The notes under the pieces: generated by a model
Databases searched by the model: none
What the model saw: the letters and a program-made list of their open reading frames with translations, nothing else
What the model was told of the DNA's origin: nothing
In this document: positions 10,894-18,676 of the stretch, piece after piece
Layout: every line of letters begins with the position of its first letter
Numbering within the stretch: position 1 is the first letter of the stretch
Source of the DNA: Acinetobacter equi
GTDB lineage: Bacteria; Pseudomonadota; Gammaproteobacteria; Pseudomonadales; Moraxellaceae
Assembly: GCF_001307195.1 (NCBI RefSeq)
Contig: NZ_CP012808.1
Location: 2,666,001 to 2,730,000 of the forward strand
Direction: 5' to 3'
Length of the DNA stretch: 64,000 nucleotides
Program-made: the position numbers and the translations under genes

Positions 10894-11625
10894 ATGGCTT
10901 TTAAAATTCATTATATTGATGTTAAAAACCAACTACAAAATTATATTTGGCTCATAGAAGATACGTCCTCTCAAGAAGTCATTGTAATTGACCCTACTGA
11001 AGCACATCTAGTTGAATCATTCTGTATAGAACATCAATTTACTCTAAGCCAAATTTGGCTTACACATTGGCATAAAGACCACATCGGTGGTGTACCTGAA
11101 TTGACCCTTAATCGAGATATTCCAGTTTATGGGCCTAAAGAAGAAATAAATAAGATTCCTTTTATTACTCATCCTTTAGAACACCAATTCAAATTTCATT
11201 TTAATCAACTCGAAATAGAAATTATTGCTGTTCCAGGTCACACATTAGGTCATATTGTTTATTTTATTAATGAAATAGAAAGTGTATTTTGTGGTGATAC
11301 ATTATTTGCAATGGGCTGTGGCCGTGTCTTTGAGGGTACTTTTGAACAAATGTATCACTCTTTAAATCGTTTAGCCGCACTCCCTCCAGCAACAAAAGTA
11401 TATTGCACACATGAATATACCCTATCGAATGCTAAATTTGCCCTTGCTACAGATCCAGAGAACATCGAAATTCAACAGCGCTATGAGCACATTGAAGCGC
11501 TTCGCTTACTCAACAAAAATACCTTACCAAGCACCATTGAATTAGAACTTAAAACTAATCCTTTTCTTATGGTAGATAATGTACATGACTTTCAAAAACT
11601 ACGTGAATGGAAAGATAATTTTTAA
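10894..11625 (+). CDS. gloB: Hydroxyacylglutathione hydrolase (glyoxalase II)
   Basis: A metallo-beta-lactamase-fold thioesterase that hydrolyses S-lactoylglutathione to lactate and glutathione, the second step of methylglyoxal detoxification. The metal motif THWHKDH is at 57-63; VPGHTLGH and the bridging-aspartate motif CGDTLFAMGCGRVFEG follow, then THEYTLSNAKFA, typical of glyoxalase II. At 243 residues it is slightly short of the usual 250. It converges on the small gene at 11630 with only four bases between. Confidence 0.93.
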   Translation: MAFKIHYIDVKNQLQNYIWLIEDTSSQEVIVIDPTEAHLVESFCIEHQFTLSQIWLTHWHKDHIGGVPELTLNRDIPVYGPKEEINKIPFITHPLEHQFKFHFNQLEIEIIAVPGHTLGHIVYFINEIESVFCGDTLFAMGCGRVFEGTFEQMYHSLNRLAALPPATKVYCTHEYTLSNAKFALATDPENIEIQQRYEHIEALRLLNKNTLPSTIELELKTNPFLMVDNVHDFQKLREWKDNF

Positions 11626-11629
11626 TCCA

Positions 11630-11899
11630 TCATGATAGTATTTGATGACTTTTTTGATAAGCATCCAACTCATCTTGTGTCACAACTTGAGTTCGATGCA
11701 TTTCATCGACACGAACCAATAATAAGCCACCAAGTGCAGGTTGATAACGACGAGCACTACCAAATGGCGTATATGCCACTTTCGACTGTTCTGCAAAATA
11801 CAACCAATCCTCATGCCCCAATAGCACCGCAACTGGCACTAATTGTTGCTTTTCTATCTCTAAAATTTGTGTTTTAACTTGGTCTTCAATCTTCATCAT
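11630..11899 (-). CDS. Hypothetical protein, 89 residues
   Basis: Unrecognised soluble protein. An N-terminal amphipathic helix (MMKIEDQVKTQILEIEKQQ) is followed by a compact part with LLGHEDWLYFAEQSK and a glycine-rich LGGLLLVRVDEMHR. Start candidates are ATGs at 11899 and 11896, with a TTG one codon upstream. It stands alone, convergent with gloB; the opposite-strand frame over the same bases is the less protein-like one. No function is proposed. Confidence 0.6.
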   Translation of the reverse strand: MMKIEDQVKTQILEIEKQQLVPVAVLLGHEDWLYFAEQSKVAYTPFGSARRYQPALGGLLLVRVDEMHRTQVVTQDELDAYQKSHQILS

Positions 11900-11902
11900 C
11901 AA

Positions 11903-12239
11903 CTACATGGTTTCACAATATTTTTTCAAAATAAATATAATGCATTCCAATTCATTTAGCTGAATATTTTTAAAACTTTTAATTTTATATTTAAATTAAA
12001 CAAAATATTTCATTATTAATTTTTGTAAAATTAAAGTATTTACTTTAAAAAATATTTTTTATTCTTTATTTTCATAGGCTTAAAATTAAATTATGCCTAA
12101 AAAGTGCATATTTTAAACTCATATTCTATTTACATTTAGTAGCCTCTACACAATTTATTCTCTTTTTCTTAAATTAACACTTTAAAAATGAACGTATCAC
12201 CCTTATAAATAAATAAGTCGCAATAAAGGAGTATGTCTC
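11903..12239. other. A+T-rich intergenic stretch without a gene
   Basis: About 340 bases, extremely A+T-rich in 11960-12130, with homopolymer runs. I see no ORF with coding character. The last 15 bases hold AAGGAG, the ribosome-binding site of the next gene. Confidence 0.6.
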
Positions 12240-12443
12240 GTGAAAAAAGTAGTTAAAGCTAAAAACTTAATCGCTTTTCGCATTTGGTTAGAAAAATTAG
12301 GTTATTCAGTGAAAAACCTAGCAGACAATCGTGGCTTTACATTTAGCTTCAAAAAGGAATATGGCTTAGTTACTGGTGAATTGGCGGGAAACTCTCTTGC
12401 AGTTCAACTCGGTGAAGAGTTTGAAGATCATTTAAAAGCATAA
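12240..12443 (+). CDS. Small basic hypothetical protein, 67 residues (GTG start)
   Basis: Unrecognised small protein. The N-terminus is strongly basic (VKKVVKAKN) and the C-terminus acidic (GEEFEDHLKA). The middle, FRIWLEKLGYSVKNLADNRGFTFSFKK, suggests a small mixed alpha/beta fold. GTG at 12240 is chosen because AAGGAG lies 8-9 bases upstream; the ATG at 12233 gives only a seven-codon frame. It has its own terminator, so it looks like a genuine single-gene unit. No function is proposed. Confidence 0.7.
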   Translation: MKKVVKAKNLIAFRIWLEKLGYSVKNLADNRGFTFSFKKEYGLVTGELAGNSLAVQLGEEFEDHLKA

Positions 12444-12488
12444 GCTCTAAATTAATTTGTAATACGAGAACACTTCCTATTTTTTATT

Positions 12489-12516
12489 AAAGCTCATACT
12501 GATATGGGCTTTTTTA
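12489..12516 (+). terminator. Terminator after the small gene at 12240
   Basis: Stem AAAGCTCAT / ATGGGCTTT (one T-G pair) followed by a T run. Confidence 0.75.
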
Positions 12517-12544
12517 TTTTCATCTCATTCTTAAATTTCAGGCA

Positions 12545-12575
12545 ATAAAAAAGCAAGGTTATTATACCTTGCTTT
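12545..12575 (-). terminator. Terminator of the tRNA-Leu/Trp/Leu cluster
   Basis: Perfect 10-base stem AAAGCAAGGT / ACCTTGCTTT with a T run on the minus strand, 8 bases past the last tRNA. Confidence 0.85.
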
Positions 12576-12583
12576 AATATTGA

Positions 12584-12668
12584 TGGTGGGGACGGAGAGA
12601 CTCGAACTCTCACACCTTGCGGCGCTGGAACCTAAATCCAGTGCGTCTACCAATTTCGCCACGTCCCC
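12584..12668 (-). tRNA. tRNA-Leu (anticodon UAG), copy 1
   Basis: A class II tRNA of 85 bases with an encoded 3' CCA. The acceptor arms GGGGACG / CGTCCCC pair fully, discriminator A. The anticodon loop TTTAGGT gives UAG, reading CUA and other CUN codons. It has a long variable arm and TTCGAGT in the T loop. It is last in a three-tRNA minus-strand cluster. Confidence 0.95.
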
Positions 12669-12704
12669 ATCAGGGTACTAACATATTGTTAGATTTTAAA
12701 AATT

Positions 12705-12778
12705 TGGCAGAGAATCAAGGACTCGAACCTTGACCAACGGTTTTGGAGACCGACATGCTACCATTACACCAATCCTCT
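12705..12778 (-). tRNA. tRNA-Trp (anticodon CCA), divergent form
   Basis: A 74-base class I tRNA with encoded CCA. The acceptor stem is AGAGGAT / ATTCTCT with A1 and discriminator G73, both expected for tRNA-Trp. The loop CTCCAAA gives anticodon CCA. Odd points read directly: the top anticodon-stem pair (27-43) is U-U, the D stem has two G-U pairs, and the variable loop is only four bases. It lies between two nearly identical tRNA-Leu genes. Selenocysteine or suppressor identity is not indicated. Confidence 0.88.
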
Positions 12779-12814
12779 GCGATACTTAATAACCAAGTTA
12801 ACTTGATAATTAAG

Positions 12815-12899
12815 TGGTGGGGACGGAGAGACTCGAACTCTCACACCTCGCGGCGCTGGAACCTAAATCCAGTGCGTCTACCAATTTCGCCACGTCCCC
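12815..12899 (-). tRNA. tRNA-Leu (anticodon UAG), copy 2
   Basis: An 85-base class II tRNA differing from copy 1 by a single base in the variable arm (GCGAGG instead of GCAAGG), with the same UAG anticodon and encoded CCA. It is first in the cluster; the duplication is probably local. No integrase or att repeat is seen beside it. Confidence 0.95.
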
Positions 12900-13006
12900 G
12901 ATGGCTGTGTATATTATAGAGATCATCCCCTTATGACAAGCACTTTTTATGAAAAAAACACTTGTTTGATTAAATATAAAACAAAATGGTTTTTTTCGTA
13001 TTTTTC

Positions 13007-13825
13007 TTATACAACATCAACGATTAAGCACGATTTTAACGTAGAAAAATCAACCACTCGCTGATTTTTTTGTTTTCTTAACATCATAAGAAGTAAGGGT
13101 TTAAAGCATAAAAATTGTTCAGGTAATAAAATTTCTAGTTTTTGACAGTGTAAAACAGCCCATTCTTGATATGTTTTTGCTTGTAATCTCGTTTGAGATA
13201 ACCATTCCAATAAAATTATACCTAGTGCATAGATATCACTTGCTTTACTTTTAGTCATTCCTTGAAATAATTCTGGTGCCATATAACGTGGAGTTGCATT
13301 TAAAACGTGTGATATCTCATCTTGAACATAAAAACTTTGCTCAAAGTCCAATAATTTGATGGCATGATCAAATTTAATAAAGTGTTCATGTTTTAAATCT
13401 CCATGAATACAATCTTTTTCATGTAACTTTTCCAATATATTGAGCACTTGTAATATTTGATGACTCACTTGCGTTATATCTAAAGTTAAAACTGATGTAT
13501 TAAATATAGATTCAGCATGTGGCAAGACTAAACTTTGTTGACCGAACATTAACTCTGGAATATTAGGTTTGTTATTGATGATTGCATGTGCCAGTACAAT
13601 TCGCTCTAAACCATTTTTCTTCGATTGCTCATAAAAATTTAGTTCTTGCTGAAATCCTCTTTCAAACTGTAAATGATGATTCAATAACTGTGTTTTGATC
13701 CATACATGATGAATACCATCATCATATTCATACAAATAACGACCATAAGCTAAACTTTGTGCTTTCGTTTTTAATTTAAAAGCACTCGGTTCCATTTGAC
13801 TGAAATCTAAATCATCAAAGAGCAT
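13007..13825 (-). CDS. Atypical protein-kinase-like protein
   Basis: A 272-residue protein with the fold landmarks of Hanks-type kinases: candidate ATP lysine K44 (HHVWIK), alpha-C glutamate E61, catalytic-loop aspartate D143 in HGDLKHEH, APE at 183-185 and the F-helix aspartate D197. It departs from the norm at two metal sites: the loop asparagine is His148, and DFG is DFE (160-162). It may be a divergent kinase or a pseudokinase. No membrane segment or sensor domain is present. Its ATG lies inside the end of the patatin gene (11-base overlap), with AGGAT as ribosome site, so the two are cotranslated; an effect on the lipase is a reasonable inference. Confidence 0.75.
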   Translation of the reverse strand: MLFDDLDFSQMEPSAFKLKTKAQSLAYGRYLYEYDDGIHHVWIKTQLLNHHLQFERGFQQELNFYEQSKKNGLERIVLAHAIINNKPNIPELMFGQQSLVLPHAESIFNTSVLTLDITQVSHQILQVLNILEKLHEKDCIHGDLKHEHFIKFDHAIKLLDFEQSFYVQDEISHVLNATPRYMAPELFQGMTKSKASDIYALGIILLEWLSQTRLQAKTYQEWAVLHCQKLEILLPEQFLCFKPLLLMMLRKQKNQRVVDFSTLKSCLIVDVV

Positions 13826-15311
13826 GCTTATCCTGATGCTGTAAAACTAAAAGATTTTCTAAGCAATGCTGAATCGTTTTCCCTACTCGCGCATGTGCTT
13901 CTATAGCTGAAATTTTTGGCCATGTTGCACGCTCACCCTCTCTTTGCAAAATTTTAAATAAATTTTGCTTTGGGTTTTTGAGCATATAGCTATATTCACG
14001 TAAATTAAAATTACCAAAAATATTCACATCACCATAGTAATGCTGATCAATCACGCCATAGCCATAATCTAATAACCGACGAATCGTTGGGAGCCCTTCT
14101 GCACGCTCACGAGCAAAATCCATAACGCCTTTTGATATCACCACACCTTGACGACGTGCAATACGCTCAGGCCAGCTTAAAACGTTCTTTCTATAACGTT
14201 TTTCATCAGACTGCATAAATGGAACAATATGTGGATTAACCTGACTTGCAATGGTGTAACTCAAATTATATAAGCGTGCCATTTTCTCTTGAGGAAAATC
14301 GCTACGGACACTTCCATCTACCCACTTGGTATCTGCCATATAAGACGTGTATTTACCGTCATAACGCTTACTAGTCAGTTTCACAGGTGGAAATAAAACA
14401 GGTACAGCACAAGAAGCTAAAACAGCACTCCAAACTAAAACATCAGGCGATGTAAACTGATTCATAATACGTGCATTCTGTGTTGCTTCATAAGGTGCAA
14501 CAGCAACATTAATATATAAACCAGACTGTTCAAATGCTTCTTTAAAAGTGAGGTCACCTAAATTTTTCTTTAAAAATTGTTTTAAATAACGAACATCTGC
14601 AAGACCACCATTCCCTTTCAGAATTTCTTTCCAATCACGAAACTTAAATGCTTCATCAAAGAAATTTTCACCATTTAAGATATGTTCAATCTCTATTGGT
14701 TTAGATACACCTAGCATTGCTGTCATAATCGCACCAGCACTTGAACCTGATAGTACCGAAGGCATTAAGTCTTGTTCATATAATGCTTTACAGACTCCTG
14801 TATGAAATAAGCCGAGTGTGGCACCACCAGAGAACATAATTGCGGGTTGACCATAAGCGACTTTACTTGCCTCAAAAAAATGTATTTTTTCTTCTAAGGA
14901 AATACCCGTACATGCACTTGAAGCAATATAAGCCAAGCATTCACTGACTTGCTCAATATAATCTTCAATAATTTTTTTTGTACCAATACACGTCATGGCA
15001 AAAAGCATAGGATGTGCAATATTAGCTACATCGTAAGTTAAGCCCTCATGTAGAACATGAATAAGATCTTTATCTCGCTTTCCTACACGATAACGCTTCA
15101 ATAAATTTAATCGTGCTGAAATGACAGCAGCATCAAAATACGTAGAGGAATTATCATATTTCCACTCCCATGCACCGGATACTTCATCAATTTTTAATGC
15201 CGTAGCTTTCCATTCTTCATAACTTTCTGCATGTTGTAATTGTTTTTTTAATAATTTTACACGCTTAGATTTATAAGGATTTATACTTTGAGAAAAATCT
15301 TTAAATAACAT
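13815..15311 (-). CDS. Patatin-like phospholipase with N-terminal DUF3336 region
   Basis: A predicted serine acylhydrolase of 498 residues. The first roughly 150 residues resemble the DUF3336 helical region found in Tgl3/Tgl4-type lipases. The patatin core follows, with oxyanion loop SGGATLG (161-167), nucleophile Ser191 in GSSAG (189-193) and catalytic Asp332 in WVDGSVRSDFP. The active-site dyad is therefore intact. Substrate is probably membrane phospholipid or acylglycerol. No signal peptide is seen, so it acts in the cytoplasm or at the inner membrane. GAGGA precedes the start. The overlapping downstream gene encodes a kinase-like protein. It is divergent from the DUF815 ATPase. Confidence 0.9.
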   Translation of the reverse strand: MLFKDFSQSINPYKSKRVKLLKKQLQHAESYEEWKATALKIDEVSGAWEWKYDNSSTYFDAAVISARLNLLKRYRVGKRDKDLIHVLHEGLTYDVANIAHPMLFAMTCIGTKKIIEDYIEQVSECLAYIASSACTGISLEEKIHFFEASKVAYGQPAIMFSGGATLGLFHTGVCKALYEQDLMPSVLSGSSAGAIMTAMLGVSKPIEIEHILNGENFFDEAFKFRDWKEILKGNGGLADVRYLKQFLKKNLGDLTFKEAFEQSGLYINVAVAPYEATQNARIMNQFTSPDVLVWSAVLASCAVPVLFPPVKLTSKRYDGKYTSYMADTKWVDGSVRSDFPQEKMARLYNLSYTIASQVNPHIVPFMQSDEKRYRKNVLSWPERIARRQGVVISKGVMDFARERAEGLPTIRRLLDYGYGVIDQHYYGDVNIFGNFNLREYSYMLKNPKQNLFKILQREGERATWPKISAIEAHARVGKTIQHCLENLLVLQHQDKHAL

Positions 15312-15362
15312 TTTTAATCCTCGTCCATTAAACTTGAGTAATGGCTTTTATTACTCCCTTCA

Positions 15363-15392
15363 TATTGCAGAAATTAAATGCATACTGCAATA
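15363..15392. promoter_or_regulatory. Inverted repeat between patatin and DUF815 genes
   Basis: Perfect arms TATTGCAG / CTGCAATA separated by 14 bases lie 52 bases upstream of the patatin start, in the divergent promoter region. A shorter TTTCG / CGAAA repeat follows at about 15405-15419. This is operator-like spacing, but the regulator is unknown. Confidence 0.35.
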
Positions 15393-15476
15393 TTAAAAAT
15401 ATCCTTTCGTATAGCGAAACTTTGGTATACATTCAAGGATGAATCATATCAATAAACAGATCAAAGTTAATTACGT

Positions 15477-16349
15477 ATGTCTACAATCCAATTACCTGAA
15501 AATATTATAGATTCCTTAAGTTTAGTGTTAAAGCAATTACAGCAAACACTCCCACCCATTAAGCTAGAAACGGATTTTTCTTCTATTGCATATAAATGGC
15601 AAAACAAACAGCTAATTCCAATTCAACAGCCTAAAAAAATGTACTTAGATGATCTAAAAGGAATCAATAAACAAAAAGAAAAAGTGATTCAAAATACGTT
15701 GCAGTTTTTAAATGGCTTACCTGCCAATGATGTCTTATTAACAGGTTCTAGAGGTACAGGAAAATCCTCAATTGTCAGAGCCTTACTTACGGAATATGAA
15801 GCTCAAGGTCTACGACTAATTGAAATTGAACGTGATGATTTATCCGATTTACCTGAAATACAAAAGTTAATCGCACATCGTCCAGAAAAATATATTGTAT
15901 ATTGTGATGATTTAGCATTTAACGCAGAAGATGAAAATTACAGAAGTTTAAAAAGTGTCTTAGATGGTTCATTACAATCAGGTTCAAGTAATTTTATTAT
16001 TTATGCAACGAGCAATAGACGCCATTTGCTTCCTGAATTTATGCATGAAAATACACCACTTACCAAAGTAGATGTACCTCAATACACAGAATTACATCCA
16101 CAAGAAGCAATTGAAGAAAAAATTTCATTGTCTGATCGTTTTGGTATGTGGCTCTCTTTTTATCCAATGGATCAAAATTTATATCTAGAAATTGTTGAGC
16201 ATTATCTAGCTAAAGAAGCTATGCCATTTGATTCTGAAGTACGTATAGAAGCTTTAAGGTGGTGCCAATCAAGAGGACAGCGATCTGGTCGTGCCGCATA
16301 CCAATTTTCCAAACATTGGATTGGTTCGCAAAAATTAAAAAATATTTAA
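15477..16349 (+). CDS. DUF815-family P-loop ATPase
   Basis: A predicted AAA+-type ATPase of 290 residues, cellular role unknown. Walker A is GSRGTGKSS at 90-98, with Walker B YIVYCDDLAF at 139-148. The sensor-like segment is IIYATSNRRHLLPEF, and the C-terminal lid contains EALRWCQSRGQRSGRAAYQF. These are characteristic of DUF815. The ribosome-binding site is weak. It stands alone, divergent from the patatin operon, with a hairpin lacking a T run (GGGAATA / TATTCCC, 16357-16375) behind it. Confidence 0.88.
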   Translation: MSTIQLPENIIDSLSLVLKQLQQTLPPIKLETDFSSIAYKWQNKQLIPIQQPKKMYLDDLKGINKQKEKVIQNTLQFLNGLPANDVLLTGSRGTGKSSIVRALLTEYEAQGLRLIEIERDDLSDLPEIQKLIAHRPEKYIVYCDDLAFNAEDENYRSLKSVLDGSLQSGSSNFIIYATSNRRHLLPEFMHENTPLTKVDVPQYTELHPQEAIEEKISLSDRFGMWLSFYPMDQNLYLEIVEHYLAKEAMPFDSEVRIEALRWCQSRGQRSGRAAYQFSKHWIGSQKLKNI

Positions 16350-16391
16350 ATATTTCGGGAATATTTAATATTCCCACCTCTCTTTACTAAT

Positions 16392-16406
16392 TGATAACAA
16401 TTATCA
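16392..16406. promoter_or_regulatory. Candidate Fur box upstream of fdxA
   Basis: TGATAACAATTATCA is a perfect inverted repeat (TGATAA / TTATCA, three-base centre) close to the Fur 7-1-7 consensus. It lies about 140 bases before fdxA and 70-80 bases before the candidate promoter, rather far for simple repression. Confidence 0.35.
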
Positions 16407-16473
16407 TTTATCAATAAAAATCATATAAAATTCGCTATTCATGGATTTAAATAATAAATATCAATAAAAGGAA

Positions 16474-16503
16474 TTGTTTGTTTAGTCCATTTTTGCCTAA
16501 AAT
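16474..16503 (+). promoter_or_regulatory. Candidate sigma-70 promoter of fdxA
   Basis: TTGTTT (16474-16479) and TAAAAT (16498-16503) are 18 bases apart, 41 bases before the fdxA start. Moderate match only. Confidence 0.4.
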
Positions 16504-16544
16504 ATACGTCAGTCATTAGAACCAAATTTTAGGTAGCTGTCGCC

Positions 16545-16868
16545 ATGACATTTGTTGTCACAGAAAATTGTATTAAATGTAAATATCAAGACTGTGTTGA
16601 AGTTTGCCCAGTTGATTGTTTTTACGAAGGTCCGAACTTCCTAGTCATCAATCCTGATGAATGTATTGACTGTGCACTTTGTGAGCCTGAGTGTCCTGCA
16701 AATGCTATTTTCTCTGAGGATGAATTGCCTGAGGGTCAAGAAGTCTTTATTGAACTCAATGCCGATTTATCTCAAAAATGGCCTAACATTACTCAAATTG
16801 GCGATCAACCTGAAGATCGTGAAGAATGGAATGGTAAACCAGATAAATTACAATACCTCGAAAAATAA
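16545..16868 (+). CDS. fdxA: Seven-iron ferredoxin ([3Fe-4S][4Fe-4S])
   Basis: A 107-residue ferredoxin of the Azotobacter FdI / FdxA type, a soluble low-potential electron carrier. The first cluster motif has Cys9, Cys12, Cys17 and Cys21; the second has Cys40, Cys43, Cys46 and Cys50 ([12 protein letters not shown]). The long C-terminal extension ([29 protein letters not shown]) is typical of the proteobacterial seven-iron group. Single-gene unit with its own terminator. Confidence 0.95.
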   Translation: MTFVVTENCIKCKYQDCVEVCPVDCFYEGPNFLVINPDECIDCALCEPECPANAIFSEDELPEGQEVFIELNADLSQKWPNITQIGDQPEDREEWNGKPDKLQYLEK

Positions 16869-16871
16869 TCT

Positions 16872-16902
16872 AAAAAAGATCAGCACATGCTGATCTTTTT
16901 TT
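16872..16902. terminator. Terminator after fdxA
   Basis: Stem AAAAAGATCAGCA / TGCTGATCTTTTT directly after the stop. Confidence 0.85.
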
Positions 16903-16998
16903 ATACTCAAAATACACATTAATTTTCAATATTTTGCATTTTTGTGCTCAATTTTGGATTATGATACACCGAATATTAATAAACTATTGATTTGCATA

Positions 16999-17724
16999 AT
17001 GAAGCATTTTTTGAAAGCGATGCTTTCTTTTGGCTTTATCTCACTTACTGTGATTGGCTGCTCCTCTACGACAATAGAACAAGGAACAACTCAAGTACCA
17101 CAAAGTAAGCGTATATACATTCCTCAAGAAAAAGTATCTTTTGAACGCTCTACTCCACCAACACCCAAAATTGTACCTTATACCTATAACTCTTGGCTGG
17201 CAGTTCGTGATAATTTAATTCAAGTTCGCGAATATGAAAAATTTTTAGAACAAAATCAAGTTGGGCATATTATTCCAACTTATGAGCTCCTTAGAACCGC
17301 AAGAGATTGGAAAAAATGTGGGCGCTCTGAATATATGGTACCTAATCGGGAACTATGGAAAAATCAAATTCCAACATTGAAAGTATTTAAATATTTAGTT
17401 GCTGGTCAAGTTTTAACAGATTTTACAGTCACTTCTGTATATCGAGATTTACCGTTAAATCAGTGCGCTGGCGGAGCCAATTCTTCAAAACATTTATTTA
17501 ACTCAGCAATTGATTTCAGAATTGGACCAGAAAATCCTCAAGCTTCCGATTATGCTACTATTGAAAATACTAAATTTAAGCTCTGCCAATTTTGGGTTCA
17601 ATATGGACCAAGCTTAAATATTGGTTTAGGCATTTATGCTTCAGGACAAATTCATATTGATACCCAAGGTTTTAGAACATGGGGGCCAGATCTGACACGT
17701 CATACATCTATGTGCAATTACTAA
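16999..17724 (+). CDS. Lipoprotein peptidase of the M15 (D-Ala-D-Ala carboxypeptidase-like) family
   Basis: The ATG at 16999 is preferred over an upstream ATG at 16942 because it opens a lipoprotein signal: MKHFLKAM, a hydrophobic core, and lipobox VIGC. The mature part carries the zinc signature of M15 peptidases, SSKHLFNSAIDF (His...Asp), and a second ligand in HIDTQGFRTWG. Such enzymes trim peptidoglycan stem peptides; here the protein would be membrane-anchored in the periplasm. Length is 241 residues. Which peptide bond is cut (DD, LD or other) cannot be told. Confidence 0.85.
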   Translation: MKHFLKAMLSFGFISLTVIGCSSTTIEQGTTQVPQSKRIYIPQEKVSFERSTPPTPKIVPYTYNSWLAVRDNLIQVREYEKFLEQNQVGHIIPTYELLRTARDWKKCGRSEYMVPNRELWKNQIPTLKVFKYLVAGQVLTDFTVTSVYRDLPLNQCAGGANSSKHLFNSAIDFRIGPENPQASDYATIENTKFKLCQFWVQYGPSLNIGLGIYASGQIHIDTQGFRTWGPDLTRHTSMCNY

Positions 17725-17727
17725 TAT

Positions 17728-17755
17728 AAAGAGGCTGATGAAGCCTCTTTTTTTA
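17728..17755 (+). terminator. Terminator after the M15 peptidase gene
   Basis: Stem AAAGAGGCT / AGCCTCTTT with a five-base loop and T run. Confidence 0.85.
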
Positions 17756-17861
17756 TATTCTTCTTTATTTTCACTTCTTCTTCACGTGAGAATGCTTGAA
17801 AAAATTGCAGTCTATCAAGAAAGGTATAAAATGCACACATCGCAACAAAGGTGACATAATT

Positions 17862-18527
17862 ATGCAACAAATGTGGACAGAAATTGATAGCTTTATCGAT
17901 TCACATTTAATCCCCAATGATCCAATTTTAGAGCAAACTTTAGAGAATACTGCTGCAAAAGGTTTTCCTGATCACCTTGCTGTTGCACCAAATCAAGGGA
18001 TGTTATTGCAAATGCTGATTCAAATGAATCAATGTAAACGCATCTTAGAGTTAGGAACTTTTGCTGCCTATAGCACAATGTGGTTAGCACGTGCATTGCC
18101 TGAAGATGGTTATATTTTAACAATTGAAGGGCGAGATACACATGCGGCTATGGGGCAAGAGAATATTGATAAAGCTCAATTGCCACAAACAATCGATTTA
18201 AAAGTCGGACGTGCAGCAGATGTTTTAAAGGCTCTTCCTGAAGACTTTGAAGCTTTTGACTTTATCTTTATTGATGCAGATAAACAAAGCTATCCTGAAT
18301 ACCTTGAACTTAGTCTTAAATTCTCACATTCAGGTACTATTATTTTTCTAGATAACGTTATTCGTGCAGGTGAAATATTAAATCCTGAAAACCATAAGCC
18401 AAGTATTGAAGGCTTACGGACTGTATTTAAAGATATGCAAAATCACCCTCGAATTCTATCTTGTACAGCATTACAAACTGTTGGAAGCAAAGGTCATGAT
18501 GGCTTTGCACTTGCAATTGTTAAATAA
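17862..18527 (+). CDS. Class I SAM-dependent O-methyltransferase (COMT family)
   Basis: A 221-residue methyltransferase of the small catechol/caffeoyl-CoA O-methyltransferase type (Methyltransf_3). Visible motifs are the SAM loop ILELGTFAAYSTMWLA, the acidic residue of TIEGRD, FDFIFIDADKQSYPEY with the metal-binding aspartate, and FLDNVIRAGEI with the second metal ligands. Start 17862 is chosen because AAGGTG lies upstream and the family begins near here; a frame from 17796 adds a basic tail that does not look native. Substrate unknown. Confidence 0.9.
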   Translation: MQQMWTEIDSFIDSHLIPNDPILEQTLENTAAKGFPDHLAVAPNQGMLLQMLIQMNQCKRILELGTFAAYSTMWLARALPEDGYILTIEGRDTHAAMGQENIDKAQLPQTIDLKVGRAADVLKALPEDFEAFDFIFIDADKQSYPEYLELSLKFSHSGTIIFLDNVIRAGEILNPENHKPSIEGLRTVFKDMQNHPRILSCTALQTVGSKGHDGFALAIVK

Positions 18528-18601
18528 ATTTCACATGCGCACAAAAAACGATCTTTTTTGTTTTTTTGTTTAATATTATATAGATATAAACAGTATCCAT
18601 A

Positions 18602-18630
18602 GAGTTATCCACAATTAATGCGGATAACTC
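18602..18630. promoter_or_regulatory. Inverted repeat containing a consensus DnaA box
   Basis: Perfect arms GAGTTATCC (18602-18610) and GGATAACTC (18622-18630). The left arm runs into TTATCCACA (18605-18613), an exact consensus DnaA box. It lies in the 149-base gap between convergent genes, so it could be a simple terminator-like hairpin or a DnaA-binding/titration site. Confidence 0.4.
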
Positions 18631-18676
18631 TAGAACTTAATTTATTGTTTTTTAATATATTCTTATAAGAAAAATA

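Noticed and set aside
11632..11877. Plus-strand frame opposite the 89-residue gene
   Set aside because: It mirrors the minus-strand gene and has less protein-like composition; only one can be real and the minus frame is better.
12584..12899. tRNA cluster as an integration site for a genomic island
   Set aside because: No integrase gene and no repeated tRNA 3' end was found nearby; the two tRNA-Leu copies are complete genes.
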